From Parascedosporium putredinis (taxonomy: Eukaryota > Ascomycota > Sordariomycetes > Microascales > Microascaceae), in contig CASHTG010000004.1 of assembly GCA_949357655.1 (NCBI GenBank), positions 620,001 through 684,000 on the forward strand: DNA of 64,000 nt. The letters are read 5' to 3'. Position numbers and translations under genes: made by a program. Position 1 is the stretch's first letter, and every line of letters starts with the position of its first letter. The notes under the pieces were generated by a model that worked only from the letters and a program-made list of their open reading frames with translations, had not been told where the DNA came from and ran no database searches. Positions 37,326-48,668 of the stretch are shown here, one piece after another.

Positions 37326-39831
37326 TCAGAAACTACACTCCCTCACCCGTCCCAACGACCCAATCTTGTACTCAATCCACCTCGCCACACCCCTCTTATC
37401 CGGCACCAGCACCGAGCCCGGGTTCATGACGTGACACCGCCCGTACGTCACGCAGAAGGCGGGGGCCGTCGCATCCATGAGCACCATGGCCGAGGGGAGC
37501 GGGTACAAGTGTAGCGCCCACGAGTAGTCCCAGTGCACGGGGCGGATGCTCGGCTGGAAGGGCGAGAGGTAGCCCTGATCGAGGACCGTCTTGACGAGCC
37601 GCTGCGCGGTGCGGAGGCTCGCCTGCGCCACGCGTTGCGCCTCGCCCGCGTCCACGCCCGCATCGCCGTTCTCCGAGCCGCTGTTCCCGTCATCATCGTT
37701 GTCTGCCACGGGCGTCATAACGACGTCTTCGCCGTCTTGCTGCGCCTCGTGGCGCGAGGCGCCCACGGACACGGCGTTCCGTTGCAGGCGGCCGAGCACG
37801 TCGTCTCGGAAGAGGACGAGCTCGTGGTTGGGGCCGAAGAGCGATAGCCGGCTGGGGTTGGAAGCCCATACCGCTTCCGGGTTCGCCCTGGAGGCATCGT
37901 CTCCTGTGCTACCAGTACCGGCCGTGTTGGCCGTAAAGAGGCGGCGGATACGCGAGGTGAAGACATCGGGGATGGATTTTCGAGGAGCGGGGAGGAGGCG
38001 CCCGCGGTGCCGGCCGAGATCCACGCGTCGTTATCGCCAGGCACGAACACAAAGGTGGAGTCCTTGACGAGGGTCGGAAACTCGGCCAGGACGGTCCCCA
38101 GCTCGTCAAAGTACTCCTTGTACTCGACGCTGCCCCTGCCGCGGCCCCTCGCCATGACGGGCTGCGAGACAAAGTTGCCCATGAGGATGAAAGTCAAGGG
38201 CGCCGCCGCCTGGTCTTCGGCCGCGTAAAGCGCGAGGATCTTGCGTAGCGCCGGCAGCGTCCGCGGGTTATCGAGGTTCAGCTCCCCGAGCACGACCATG
38301 CGCGACCGATCAGCCGCCTCGTCCTCGGTGAGCCGCCGCAGGAGGCGCTCCTCCACCCGCCTCATCTTTTGGCCTACCGCGCGCTCGCTCCCCAACCCAG
38401 AGAAGTCGATCCACCCGAACCCTCCGCCTATCGATTGATCCTGCGCGCCGTCCGCGCCCGTCATGCCGAGGAAGTCGCACGCGTCTCGCACGACAAGTGG
38501 CCGATAAAGGAGGCGATAAACTTGCCGCCGAGCACGCCACCGACACCTCTCGTGCCGCCGAGGCCCTTCCCCGTCTCCTCGTCCTCCTCCTCGTAGATGC
38601 CGTCCACCAGTACAATCATGCTCGGGGTGAACCACGCCGAATTTTCCGGGTAGTCAATCGCGCGCGACAGGTCCAGCGTTATCGTGCCCGTCAGGTCGCT
38701 AATGGCCAGCTCGCCCGCCGGCAGGATGACGAGCATGCCCAAAAGCATTTGCTGCGTTCCGTGCCGGCCCAGCATGTTGGCGATCTGCGTGATCTTGAGG
38801 GCCTGTCCGGCGCCAGGACCACGCCGCTTAGTAGAGTTTCGCGCGGTCGCGACGCTGGATGTGTGGAAGGATTCGTGGCGGAGGAGGCGTTGGTGGACGA
38901 CGTTGAAGCGGTTTTTGAAAGCGAGGGTTTTCGTGGGGCAGAAGGCATGATTGAGGGTTTCGTAGTATCCCTGTTTGCGTCGTTCGCTTCGTTAGCTCGG
39001 AAAACCAAACAGCTAAGGGAAGACGCTCGTAGCTAGAGCGGAGGGCGGGGAATTACCTTTCAAAGTGTTTCTTGCTAACGTTGTAGACAAGCCGAGGTTG
39101 TTCGTGAGCATTTAACACTTTGAGCCACTTTCTCACGTCGTTCAATGCCTCATCATCAATCTCGTCATCAACGGCCAGACTCGAAACCCCGAGGCTTGCC
39201 TGGCTGTCGCCTCTCGTCAACGTCCTACCCGGCGGTAGGCCCATGCGCACGTTTGTCAAGTCAGAATCTTGGCTAGACTCCAGCATCAAACTATTCTGCC
39301 GACTTAAGCCCTTGCCACCAGATATGACCTTGCCGCCACTCATGCCCGCCTCTAGCGTGGTCAGGATCTCCTTGAGCTCCGGGCTCGCGCCGTCGACGAT
39401 GACCCCGCCATTGCGATTCTTCCAGCTACGCGCCACCTCTTCGAGCACCTTTTCGGCGAGACCTTGTTCGCGCCAGCCGAGCCGCAGTGGCGCCCAATAA
39501 AAGAGGCGAGCTCCGCCAGGCTCGACGAGTTGAGGGTTAAGCTGTGCTTTTTAGTAAAGGTGCGAAACGCGAGGGGCCGGAGCGTCGCTGGCGGGAGCAC
39601 GATGGGGAGGACGGCATGGCGAGCGGCGCCGGCGCCGGCGGAGGGTGTCGCAGAGAAAGGTTTGAGAGGGTGGGCAGGAGTGCCAAAGGCGGGAGAGGAA
39701 GAGGGGATTTCGGAGGACGGAGGATGGTTCGCGCGCTTGGCGGGGTTTCTTTGGCTATGAATTTGTGCATGGCGGTGGTGGTCGGTCAAGGTGTGCGTCT
39801 CGATATCATAACATTTTTCTCGGGATTTCAA
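37326..39831 (-). CDS. DPB2: DNA polymerase epsilon subunit B, frameshifted
   Basis: Dpb2 is the essential second subunit of the leading-strand polymerase and connects it to the CMG helicase. Recognisable blocks in order: HAVLPIVLPPATLRPLAFRT and the N-terminal helical domain, HEQPRLVYNVSKKHFER, GYYETLNHAFCPTKTLAFKN, ITQIANMLGRHGTQQMLLGM, and the inactive-phosphoesterase domain (MIVLVDGIYEEE, MVVLGELNLDNPRTLPALRK, FPTLVKDSTFVFVPGDNDAW, NPSRLSLFGPNHELVLFRDD). The C-terminus is RPVHWDYSWALHLYPLP with CHVMNPGSVL. An intron with a CTAAC branch lies at 38971-39056. Frame breaks occur near 39460, at the intron junction (one base out of phase), near 38480 and near 37985. The start at 39831 is only the furthest in-frame possibility, and an ATG at 39770 in another frame is an alternative. 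A haploid cell needs this gene, so the breaks are probably sequence errors. Confidence 0.85.
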
Positions 39832-40174
39832 GTTGGGAGAGGGAACCTGATATTCAACTCGCTAATGGGCCGGTTCGCGTGTGCCGAAAATGAGTGGAAG
39901 TCAAGGAAATGGCTGGTGTTTTACTCGTCCAAGGTGGGTGCCCTCAGATAGTGGGATGTGGTTGTCGAGACGCGTCCCAATTTCTGGTCGCGTAAAGAGC
40001 TTTGTGGGGTCTCAGCGGCCAATAATTCACAACTGGTGGCAACTGCGGAAGCACCCAGCTCGGTCCTGTGCGGCGCCAAATTCGGTGCAGCGACATCAAT
40101 CTCAGCACCTGTGAACAAGAGAACCTGGTGCTGGATTTAATTGTTCCTAACGACAATCCACATTTACGTTCACC
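39832..40174. promoter_or_regulatory. Divergent promoter region between DPB2 and the gene at 40175
   Basis: About 340 bp separate two divergent starts. No strong motif was picked out. A bidirectional promoter is inferred from spacing. Confidence 0.4.
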
Positions 40175-41068
40175 ATGTCGCGCATCTTGATACGAACAAT
40201 TGGAGGCCGTGCGGGCCAACCAAAGCTGTTCCAGCCATTCCGCCCTCTTTGCGCCAAGTCTATCTCAACACTGTCATCCAACCCCAAAATCGTAAGCTCG
40301 AGCTCCCAGCTCCCAGCTCTCCCAGCTAGCCTCCGACGTCACCTCGAGGTAATAGCGAGAAGATGAGCAACTAACCTTCTGGCCCCTCACAGAATGTCTT
40401 CTCCGACCACCCAGCCCCGACAGTAAGCCTCCTCACGTACCTTGACACAAGCCCGCCTTCGCAGTCCCTCGCTATCGGGACAACGACCGCCCTCCCACCA
40501 ACCCCGCAGTCCCTCAAGGAAAACCCTCGATTCCTCGCTATTCTCAACGAGGTTCTAATCCAAAACGCCCACGATGACCCAGATCTCCAAGCCCAGGCTC
40601 GAGCCTTTGCGGGTCCCGGGGCTCCTCGTTCGGCCTCGGGGTCTTCCAGCACCAGCGCCGCCGCGCAAAGAAGCTGACGGGCGACGGCGGAGCTGGCGGA
40701 GCGAGCGCCCAGGGCGGAGCAGGTGGCGGCGGTAGGGGAGGCCATGTTCACCTGAGCGACATGAGGAACCCGCCCGACTTTGGGCGCATCGCATGGCCAG
40801 AGGATATCCTGGGTAGTGTGGAAGTAGATGCGGCGGGTGATATCGTAGGGAAGCTCGTACCCAGTGGAACTTACCGGATCATTACGAACCAGGGAATGTA
40901 GGTGTTCTTTCCCCCTTTCCCTCTGCGCACAGACTTGATATCTTTCCCCTCTTCCCATTGTACGCATTCCCGCTAACCTTGACCTATAGTTTGGGGCTGA
41001 GCCCGTTCTTGACAGAGAAACTCGTGGCGAGATTGAAGGAAGAGGAAAAGAAGAAGAACAGTGCCTAG
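40175..41068 (+). CDS. Conserved fungal protein of unknown function, probable mitochondrial presequence
   Basis: I do not recognise a named family. Three exons are clear: 40175-40291, 40393-40897 and 40990-41068, with GT/AG borders and CTAAC branch sites in both introns. The N-terminus is basic, Ser-rich and without acidic residues (MSRILIRTIGGRAG), as in mitochondrial presequences. After it come SDHPAPTVSLLTYLDTSPPS, a helical part (NPRFLAILNEVLIQNAHDD), a Gly/Ala-rich linker with RRRAKKLTG, and a compact C-terminal part that looks strongly constrained: HVHLSDMRNPPDFGRIAWPE, DILGSVEVDAAG, SGTYRIITNQGILGLSPFL, ending LVARLKEEEKKKNSA. The frame changes once near 40610-40620, beside CCCGGGG, so one base is missing. 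The spliced C-terminus fits exactly across the last intron (AT|T giving Ile). Divergent from DPB2. Confidence 0.75.
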
Positions 41069-41272
41069 TTGCGATGCGAAATGCCTACAACATGCACACT
41101 ACGCCACCTCTGGCCCTACCCCAATGAGGGTTCTTTGTATATCATCCTATATCACCCTATTCTTTTGAATCTGTACTATATACACTAGATAGACGACAGC
41201 AATGACCCCACCCCGTAAAACGCCTTCTTTTTATCTATAAGAGGAAAAACAAGAAGCAAAAACCCAGAGATC

Positions 41273-42454
41273 TCACGGTTTTCGAATCTCGACAATATGA
41301 ATCGGAACGCCTGTAGGATAAAAGGGGCCTTGCTGCTCCACGGCTGCTGGCGCGGGGTACTCGATAAAGTCCACCAATAATCCCTGGGACTTACACACGT
41401 CCAGCATACTGCTCAGCGTCTCCGCGTTTCTCTCCGCGGTGCTAAGAATGACCCTGACGCCAGGGAACATGTCGAACAGCTCTCCCAAGGTACCCACAAG
41501 CGCCGGCTGCGAGCGAGGATCGTAGGTGATGTCCGACCCCAAGACGACATCGATCGCCTCGCCGCCGTTCCACTCGGCTTCCTCGGTGCCGAGTAGGGCG
41601 CGGCCCCAGAACAGCTCCGTGATGGCGAACTTGTCGGAGCCTTGGAGGCCGTTGAGGAAGCTGGCGTCGGCAAGGCCTGCGACGACCTCCTCAGAACCGT
41701 CGGAAGCGAGGACTCTGGCGGCGCCGAGGTGCTTGGCGCAAAGGACCGAGATGTAGCCCGTGCCCGCGCCCAACTCGAGAATGCGCTTTCCCTTGATGAT
41801 TTCTGGCACGGTGCAGAGCCATTGGCCTAGGTGGAGAGCGGCCTCCCAGGTACGCAATCCCGTGGTACCGAATGATGCCACGAGTCCCCGAGATTCAAGG
41901 AGGGTGATGGTTTTCTCCGGGGTCCCTTGGTGGGCTTCGCGGGTTTCGGAGTCACCATTGAGGAGTGACAGGTAGTAAGTGACGTAATCCGTTTGCTGAA
42001 CGGCTTCGCTCTCTGATGGTAAGGGCACGGCTAGGACTTCGGCAAAGGCCTCCATAAGGCTATCTGATACTCCCTACGCCGGAATATAATCAGTCACAAA
42101 CCTGGTAAGAAATAGAAAAGACAGGCCAAGGGCAATAGCAAATACAAAGAATGCAGAGAAACGGGGAGAACCCCTGTATAGAAGTGGGGGTCACTTGGAA
42201 GGAGACAATACCTGCTCTTCCCAATCATGGATGCTCTTCTCTATCCGTGAGAGTAATTCCTTCAAGACCCTAGCACGATATCTTTGCGGAGGCGGAAACG
42301 GCACCGCCCCTTCTGCGAATAGACTCTCATATAAAGCTTCTTGAACGTCGGACCGGCGCAAAAGATGGCCATCCGGATAGTCCAGCTGCTTTTCCAGTTG
42401 CAGGTACTGGTGGCAAAAACGGCTCAGAGAGCCTTCCAGCTGCGGGCGAGCCAT
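41273..42454 (-). CDS. EFM3: Family-16 (FAM86/EFM3-like) protein-lysine methyltransferase, probably acting on eEF2
   Basis: Two exons (42454-42212 and 42073-41273) separated by a 138-bp intron give 347 residues with no frame break. The N-terminal part has the helical pattern of eEF2-methyltransferases (LEGSLSRFCHQYLQLEKQLD, then SDVQEALYESLF and YRARVLKELLSRIEKSI). The SAM-binding domain follows: GLRTWEAALHLGQWL, motif I ILELGAGTGYISVLCAKHLG, an acidic motif VLASDGSEEVV, and VVLGSDITYDPRSQPALVGT. The end is TGVPIHIVEIRKP. The N-terminal extension before TWEAA is what separates FAM86/Efm3 from other family-16 enzymes, so eEF2 Lys methylation is the likely reaction, in the cytosol. Substrate assignment is by family only. 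An internal ATG at 42055 would lose the N-terminal part and is not the start. Confidence 0.85.
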
Positions 42455-44445
42455 GGCGTAGCTGTTACGGTTCTAGAGGGTTACGCAAACGTGTTGGCCG
42501 ATACTAAGCGCTCCAGGCGGAGGGGAAAGAGGAGCGACCTTTGAGGTAGAAGCATTAAGAATTGGCCCTTGGCCTTCCAGCTCTGTATCAGTTAAGAGCG
42601 AAACGTGAGGCGTTTTCAAGGAGCGTGGAAATAGCCCCCACCTGTACACTTCCGGGTCCTTTATTCAAGCATGAGGTCGCAATTTGTCACTTTTAAACTA
42701 TTCTTTTTCTTTGACCAACTATCGGAAGAATGAGGGGCAGCTCATCGTAGTCGTCTTTGGTGGGGTAGTTTTTGCTTGTAACCATGAGCTTGAGCTCGTC
42801 TCCAAATTCCTCACGTAAGCAAAGCTGGCAGAGCAAGCAAACAACTCCATGATCAGGGGTCTCAGGCTTGAGCGATATGGGTGTAAGCTTTGGATGAGGT
42901 CTTCATGATGGCTACAGGGAAGCTTTTTCCGTTTCGAATTATTTATTCACATTCATAGCATACATAAACCTCTTTGGTAGAAACCCCTAATAAGTCGGGG
43001 GCGCGCTTACACCATGAACTGAGCTTGGATCCCAGATATTCACACCAAAACGAGCGTAGTCTTGGGAGAGAGATGGTTCACTTGAAACCCACACCATATC
43101 CCGCGATGATTTTGTGGGCTTATAGGTCTAGAATCAAGTAGATTCAATGGTATAATAGGGTACTCGAGTAGACCTTGATTCGATTGTACATCAGTCGGGC
43201 GACAAGAGTTGTTTATTGAAGACATGTTAAGATCAATATATTTAGCGCTGTCCGAAAATATCACATCTTCCCCTATCGGCTCAATCGAGACCCGGCGTCG
43301 CGTCCGTATGGTTATATATATAGTAGATGATATGTATATTCCCTAATTCCATACTCTACCTAATGTGAATGCTCCTAGTGCAAGCGTGATCGAAGTTCCC
43401 ATGAAGTGTAGTCATAGATGACTGGTTTCAATCATGACACCAATTCCCATACCTCGGTACACTCCCTCATTTTGAAGCACTGCACACGGAAATTCCAAAA
43501 GAATGAAGAAACTCGGGTGTAATATATTACTCTAGCTCTCCAGCAACTAAAAAGACTTCGAACACGGGTTGTCTTCACAAGATGAATGCTCAATGCGTTC
43601 TAGCGGAAACCAAAGAATGCACGGCGAAGTTGAATTGAGCGAAGAAAGCCGTCGAGGTCAACATGAAGCCTGCAGATGCCACCACCGTTTTATCTTATTT
43701 ATTATTTATGAATATAATCTAAATTCAAGTTACCCTCTCGAGAAATATTACCAGGTAGGTGTAGTGCTGCCAGGAACACATGCCAGGAACGCCGAACCTG
43801 GCAAAGGTTGACTCATTAAACCAGAGAAGCTCTAATACAGACAGATTGGTATTGGCTAGAATTACCACCGGTTTTTGCTCTCTTCATTTTTTTCACAATT
43901 AAAGAAGGACTCATGGACCTGTAACCTCTTAAATTTCTAGTAGCGCAGTTTCAACGAGTGGTATGGTGCTTGAAGCAACTAGCTGGAGCTTCGGCGGTAT
44001 CCCGAACTGCAACCCGAAGGCCTGCCGGCATTTTCTTTGTGCTGCCCACCGAACAAGAATCGAAGACGGCGGTTGCATGGTCCGGCTGGTCGCACTTGCC
44101 CTGTGGGTTCTTCCTCAAGGCAGCTCTCAGCCACAAGTCGAGCTTCCGATGTGGCTGTGGCGGGATCTGTCAGTCACGTGAAACGACACAGCGCCACAGG
44201 TCAAACCCACGCTTGAGTGGGTCCGCAAAGTGCAAAGGACGAAAAATATTGGCGAAATCCCCCATTAGGGCTACCCACACAGAAAGGGCAGAACCACCCC
44301 ATCGACCGCAGGCACCGCCAACCCTCAAGCCGACAATAATCCCCCTTCGAGGAATCTCAACCACCAGAAAAAATCCACCCACCACCACCACCACCAACCC
44401 ATCTTCCCTCTTCGCCGTCAACGACGATAGAATCGATCACCCAAG
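42455..44445. other. Intergenic, AT-rich in part, with eS24 promoter at its right end
   Basis: About 2 kb without a supported gene. The 42900-43940 part is AT-rich with only short open frames. The right end has TTAGGG at 44265-44270 and AACCCT at 44320-44325, within 190 bases of the eS24 start. These telobox-type elements are frequent in ribosomal-protein promoters, and their role here is inferred. Confidence 0.45.
44265..44325. promoter_or_regulatory. Telobox-like pair upstream of RPS24
   Basis: TTAGGG (44265-44270) and its reverse complement AACCCT (44320-44325) lie 120-180 bp before the start codon. Such elements bind Tbf1-like factors in many fungal ribosomal-protein promoters. Two six-base matches could be chance. 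Confidence 0.35.
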
Positions 44446-45373
44446 ATGGCGGACTCCGACGCTCCCGTTACCCTCCGAACGCGCAAGTTCATCCGAAACC
44501 CTCTGCTTGCCCGCAAGCAGATGGTCGTGTGAGTTTTACCCTTGCTGTCGAATGTGGCCCTTTGGGAAGGCTCTTCCTACACTCCCTGTTGGACGGATCC
44601 CGAGAAGGACAACTCTCCTTTGGCTGCGGTGGATGTGGTACTTGGAACGAACGGAAGAGACGGCCTCAATCAATGAATGTCCTTGCCAATGGACCTCGAT
44701 TTGAATCGATGGCCGATTCGTCATCCGAGAAAGAGATGGGAAGAAGCGGGAGAAAAGCCTGGAGAGAGGGTCCGTCTGGGATGTGTGGATAGGATTTTCC
44801 ATCTTGTCTTTGTTCCAGTTCTCTTGGCTTGGGCATCTTTTTGATGAGGCTCCAACTGACTTGTGCATTTTTTGCGTCGAATAGTGACATCCTCCACCCC
44901 AACCGCGCCAACATCGCCAAGGAGGAGCTCCGCGAGAAGGTTGCCTCCATGTACAAGGCCACCAAGGACCAGGTTTCCGTCTTCGGTCTCAGGACCCAGT
45001 ATGGTGGTGGCAAGACCACCGGCTTCGCCCTCGTCTACGACTCTCCCGAGGCCATGAAGAAGTTCGAGCCCCAGTACAGGTTGGTCCGTGTTGGACTTGC
45101 CCAGAAGCGCGAGAGGGCCTCCCGACAACAGCGTACGTTTTGGTTTCCCCCTCCTGCTGTTTACCTGATATCGCACCCGATGGCATTTTGCTGTATGGGA
45201 CGCGGGGCATCCCTCTCTTGCTTCTTACAGAGCTATCCCACACCCGTCTGAACCTCGTCGCATTGGTGGCTAACCCTGGGGTCTGATATATAGGCAAGCA
45301 ACGCAAGAACCGACAAAAGACGCTGCGCGGAACTGCCAAGGTCAAGGGCGCGAAGGCGAAGAAGGACAAATAA
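44446..45373 (+). CDS. RPS24: 40S ribosomal protein eS24
   Basis: A small-subunit ribosomal protein of 136 residues, normal for the family. Exons are 44446-44528, 44885-45132 and 45294-45373. The first intron (356 bp) sits after LLARKQMVV and the second (161 bp) within RQQRKQRKNRQ. Family blocks are complete: TLRTRKFIRNPLLARKQMVV, HPNRANIAKEELREKVASMY, VFGLRTQYGGGKTTGFALVY and EPQYRLVRVGLAQKRERA. The C-terminus is very basic (KVKGAKAKKDK). The start at 44446 has an AAGATGG context and gives the conserved Met-Ala opening. A long first intron near the start is common for ribosomal protein genes. No frame break. Confidence 0.97.
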
Positions 45374-46216
45374 ACGACTCGTTTCTCTCTACACAATATC
45401 CCCGGGGAATTGGAAGGGAATGGTGTTGGGGGTTTGGGAATCGCGGCTACTGGGCCCACTTCATCGGTGTTTTGTTACGCTTTTTCGGGGTGTGAGCTAG
45501 TTCGCGTCTTCCTTTGTTTGCAAAAAGAAAAAAAGAATGCCATCCTGGCCGGTCACATACTCGGACAAATTTTTTTATCATTTTCAAACAGGCGCCCTTC
45601 CTTACCTTTTTCCTTGATATGTGGCTGGATCAAGCCTGTGTTTTTCCCCTACGACACAGGCACAAGAAGGAGCAACCTCCAAAACACTGAAAACCTCCGC
45701 GAATTACCTTGTTATTAAAAGATGTCGGATCCGGTGGGCGTGGACAAGGGATGAAACGTTCGGAAATCGCACACAAAAGCTTTCGATTTGTGGTCAGTAA
45801 ACAGAAACCTAGCATGAATCAAGGTGTTACGGCTTAATGTTTGGTCAACAAAATCTTTTCTTCCTCTCTCTGCGCCCTGTGTAGATTCTCCGGTGATTAT
45901 TTTGTTTCTTGAGATTGCTGACACGATGCCCAACGGATGTCCATGAGAGATGTAGGGGGTGCACGCAAGCGACTGGACCGGAGATGAAGAGAAGGGCCAT
46001 CCAGCTCTCTTCAATGACTTGAACTAATATTCGGTTTCGTGATTTATGCTGACCTGCAGCGTGGGTATCTAACAATAAAACATCAAGCCGTATATGTACA
46101 CACAGAGACCTCATGAACAACTGCTCGTCTCCAACTTGCGCTTTCTCACCAAGCACCGATCAGCTTGCAACACCAATCCTTCCCTCAGGTCACCCATCTC
46201 TCTCCACCTGGCGCTC
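45374..46216. other. Intergenic between convergent eS24 and the secreted-protein gene
   Basis: 3' flanks of two converging genes. Short open frames only. Nothing else seen. Confidence 0.5.
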
Positions 46217-46749
46217 TCATAACAAAACTGCGACCACAGCACCAGCCACCACCATCAGGTAGCCCACCCCCAACCTTGCCTCTTGGTACCGCTGCCCTCC
46301 CCACCCACAAGATGGGCGCATGCCACCCGCAGTGCTCGTTCCCTGCTCGAGTGATGCAGGTGTAATACGTCGTCTGGCCAAACTTGACGTCGTCGTCCCC
46401 GCGCACGGCACCAACGGCACGGGCGGGCCCTGGTGTGGGATCGGGCGCGAGAGGGTTATAGGACTTGGTGTAGTCGAGCCAAAACATGGATGTGCTCGTG
46501 GGAGAGGCCGCGGCGGCGACGGCCTGCGGACGGGTGGGTGTTGGCTCGGGCTTTGTCTGTTTTACGGACGATTAGTGTCTACAAGACGTTTGCTGGTGAC
46601 GCTATGAGATATGGAAAGGAGTTTGCTGTTGAACATACCTCGAGTTGGGTTATGGGTGTACACAGCGTTGTGTGGAACAGGGCAAGTAGAGTGAAGAGGA
46701 AGGCGAGGATGTTTGTCCTCTTCCTTTGCGACATGTTTGCTCTCGCCAT
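46217..46749 (-). CDS. Small secreted protein with C-terminal hydrophobic tail, one frame break
   Basis: Exon 1 (46749-46639) encodes a signal peptide: a basic start, then ILAFLFTLLALFHTTLCTP. A clean 82-bp intron (46557-46638; GTATGT donor, CAG acceptor, CTAAT-type branch) follows. Exon 2 has a Pro/Thr/Ala-rich spacer (KPEPTPTRPQAVAAAASP), then a compact segment with two Cys (TTYYTCITRAGNEHCGWHAP). Reading straight on gives a Gly-rich tail ending at 46185. Moving one base near 46300-46320, beside GGGTGGGGAGGG, gives a tail ending in a hydrophobic helix (GYLMVVAGAVVAVLL) and a stop at 46217-46219, which fits a membrane or GPI anchor much better. I recognise the YYTC...CGWH pattern from uncharacterised ascomycete secreted proteins but know no function for it. 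Predicted to be at the cell surface. Confidence 0.65.
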
Positions 46750-48668
46750 GGTGGCTCGTCGGTTCTTTGCAGAAGACTCGTCGATTGATGAAGGATGAGT
46801 GAAGGCGGGATAGAGAACAAAAAAGAAAGGGACTGGGAATGAAGTTCCTCGGGGAAAGACTCGACGCAGGGTCTTGACGAGGCGTTCTGGCCGAATTAAT
46901 CGTCCCTGCTTCTCTGCAAGCCCTCTGTCTCTACGTAATGCGCTAGCCTTGGGGAAAGGTGAAGGCGGCACACGGATAGTAGACACTCTCAGAGATGGAC
47001 TGAGAGGACACACTCAGAGAGATCAGTGGATGGAAAGGGGCGGAAGAGACCGAGACAACCTGACACGAACGAAGCTGAGGTGTTCGTATAAAAGCAAAGG
47101 TGGAAAGGGTGGGAGTAAACGAAAGGAGTAAAGTATTCGTTTCTCTTCTCTCGTGTTACTTGGGAATTAATCCCAAGGCGAGCAGCAGTAATATAGGGGC
47201 AAGTCGTCAAGTCATAGATATCATTAATCAGAAGAAAGAATCTGGAGAACAAAGAGTGTGAAGTGAAGGAAGAAAGAAAAGTTGAGAGGACGAAGAGAAG
47301 ACAAGAATAGCAAAGAGAAGAAGGCGAGAGGATACCTCGGGCTAGATGTAAAAGAAGTAGTCTTCCCTCCACAATGAAAAATGTAAGGCTCTCGATCACC
47401 CGCCTCATCGAGCCCCTGAAAAGTAGACAACGATCAAAGCATTCATGAGGCGAAAAGAAAGCCAGATTCCCGTCATTCTGTCTTTTCATGTCAACTCCCC
47501 CACCTTGCGTACAATGATCACCAAACCTCAACTCGAATCGATTGGAGGTCGCGATTCCTCGCGCTCCCCCATCTGCCCCTCCTCCGCCCTCCTTACCACA
47601 CATCCACGGAATACACTCACGCACATGGACTCTCTTAGGCACCCACACCCCTTGTCAATTCCATGACGAGGTGAAAATTCTCTCGGAAGAAGAAGAAAAA
47701 AGGGAACAGGACTATTACTTTCTAAAAGGCGTTAAGAAAAAAAAAAAAAAGGCCAAGAAACCAAGAGAAGCGCAAGCGTGTTCCCGATCAAGACAATGTC
47801 AAACACCTTGGTGCTGTTGGTGATTGGCTCGCATCGTTGCATCTCGCCCGACCAGACGGCCGTGGCCAGTGGAATTTTCTGGATCGCGCAGGCTGAGACT
47901 GGGGGTATGCAGGTGTGTGTGTTTCTGAATCTGCTCTCGGCACTCGTCCTCGAATGGACCAACGCGCACTTAAAAGATCCATAGATTGCTTGTTCGTTTC
48001 AAACCTTACCCAAAGAGAAAAAAAGAAGGAGATGAAAAAAACCCATAAATTCATCTTTTACACACACCGTGAGCTATCCCAATGACGATGGACGTCCAAG
48101 TATGGCTTTTGGACATGCCGCGGTTGGGCCAGCTCACTTCGACGCTGAGCTTGGCATTGCATCACAATGTCCTCGAAAAAGAGGGAGCGTCAGGCTTCGA
48201 GGCGAGCGATAGCAAAGAGAAGGGCTGAAAAGGGGAAACTACAGGTAAAATGTCTCACCAAGTAGTCTCCTGACAGGCAATCACTGGACTACCAAATCTT
48301 TGCGAGCTCGCCAGCGTTATTCTTGGCTTTATGCAACCTGTTTTCTTTAATGTGATGCTACGAGAATGGTCCGCCGCCAAAGAAATGCCCAAAATGACTC
48401 CCCTTTTCCGAGCGTTCGTCAAGACTCGGGATGAAATGCTTTGCCATGCCATGCGCAACCCGTTGTACGCCAAAACGGTTGTAGGACAGTTCAAAGAAGC
48501 AAAAGTGAGGACATGAGAAGAATGACGAACGACCCGGGCTATGCTAGATGTGAAAGAAAACACCAAGAAGGAAAACAGGCAGGAAAGGAAAAAAAAACAA
48601 ATTGGACCCTATGTGCCCGGTTCACTCGCCGTCCTCGCAGCCGGGCTCAAGAAACTAAATCAAGCTGC
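46750..48668. other. Intergenic, no supported gene
   Basis: 1.9 kb. An open frame of 219 codons on the minus strand (46989-47648) has no domain or splice support and overlaps the promoter side of the secreted-protein gene. A-rich tracts occur at 47735-47760 and 48590-48600. I found no gene. Confidence 0.45.

Noticed and set aside
46989..47648. 219-codon minus-strand open frame with hydrophobic stretches
   Set aside because: Composition looks like translated CT-rich non-coding DNA (runs of Ser/Leu/Phe). No start context, splice support or domain.
47735..47760. Poly-A run as a possible retroposed gene tail
   Set aside because: No processed coding sequence precedes it and no target duplication is visible.
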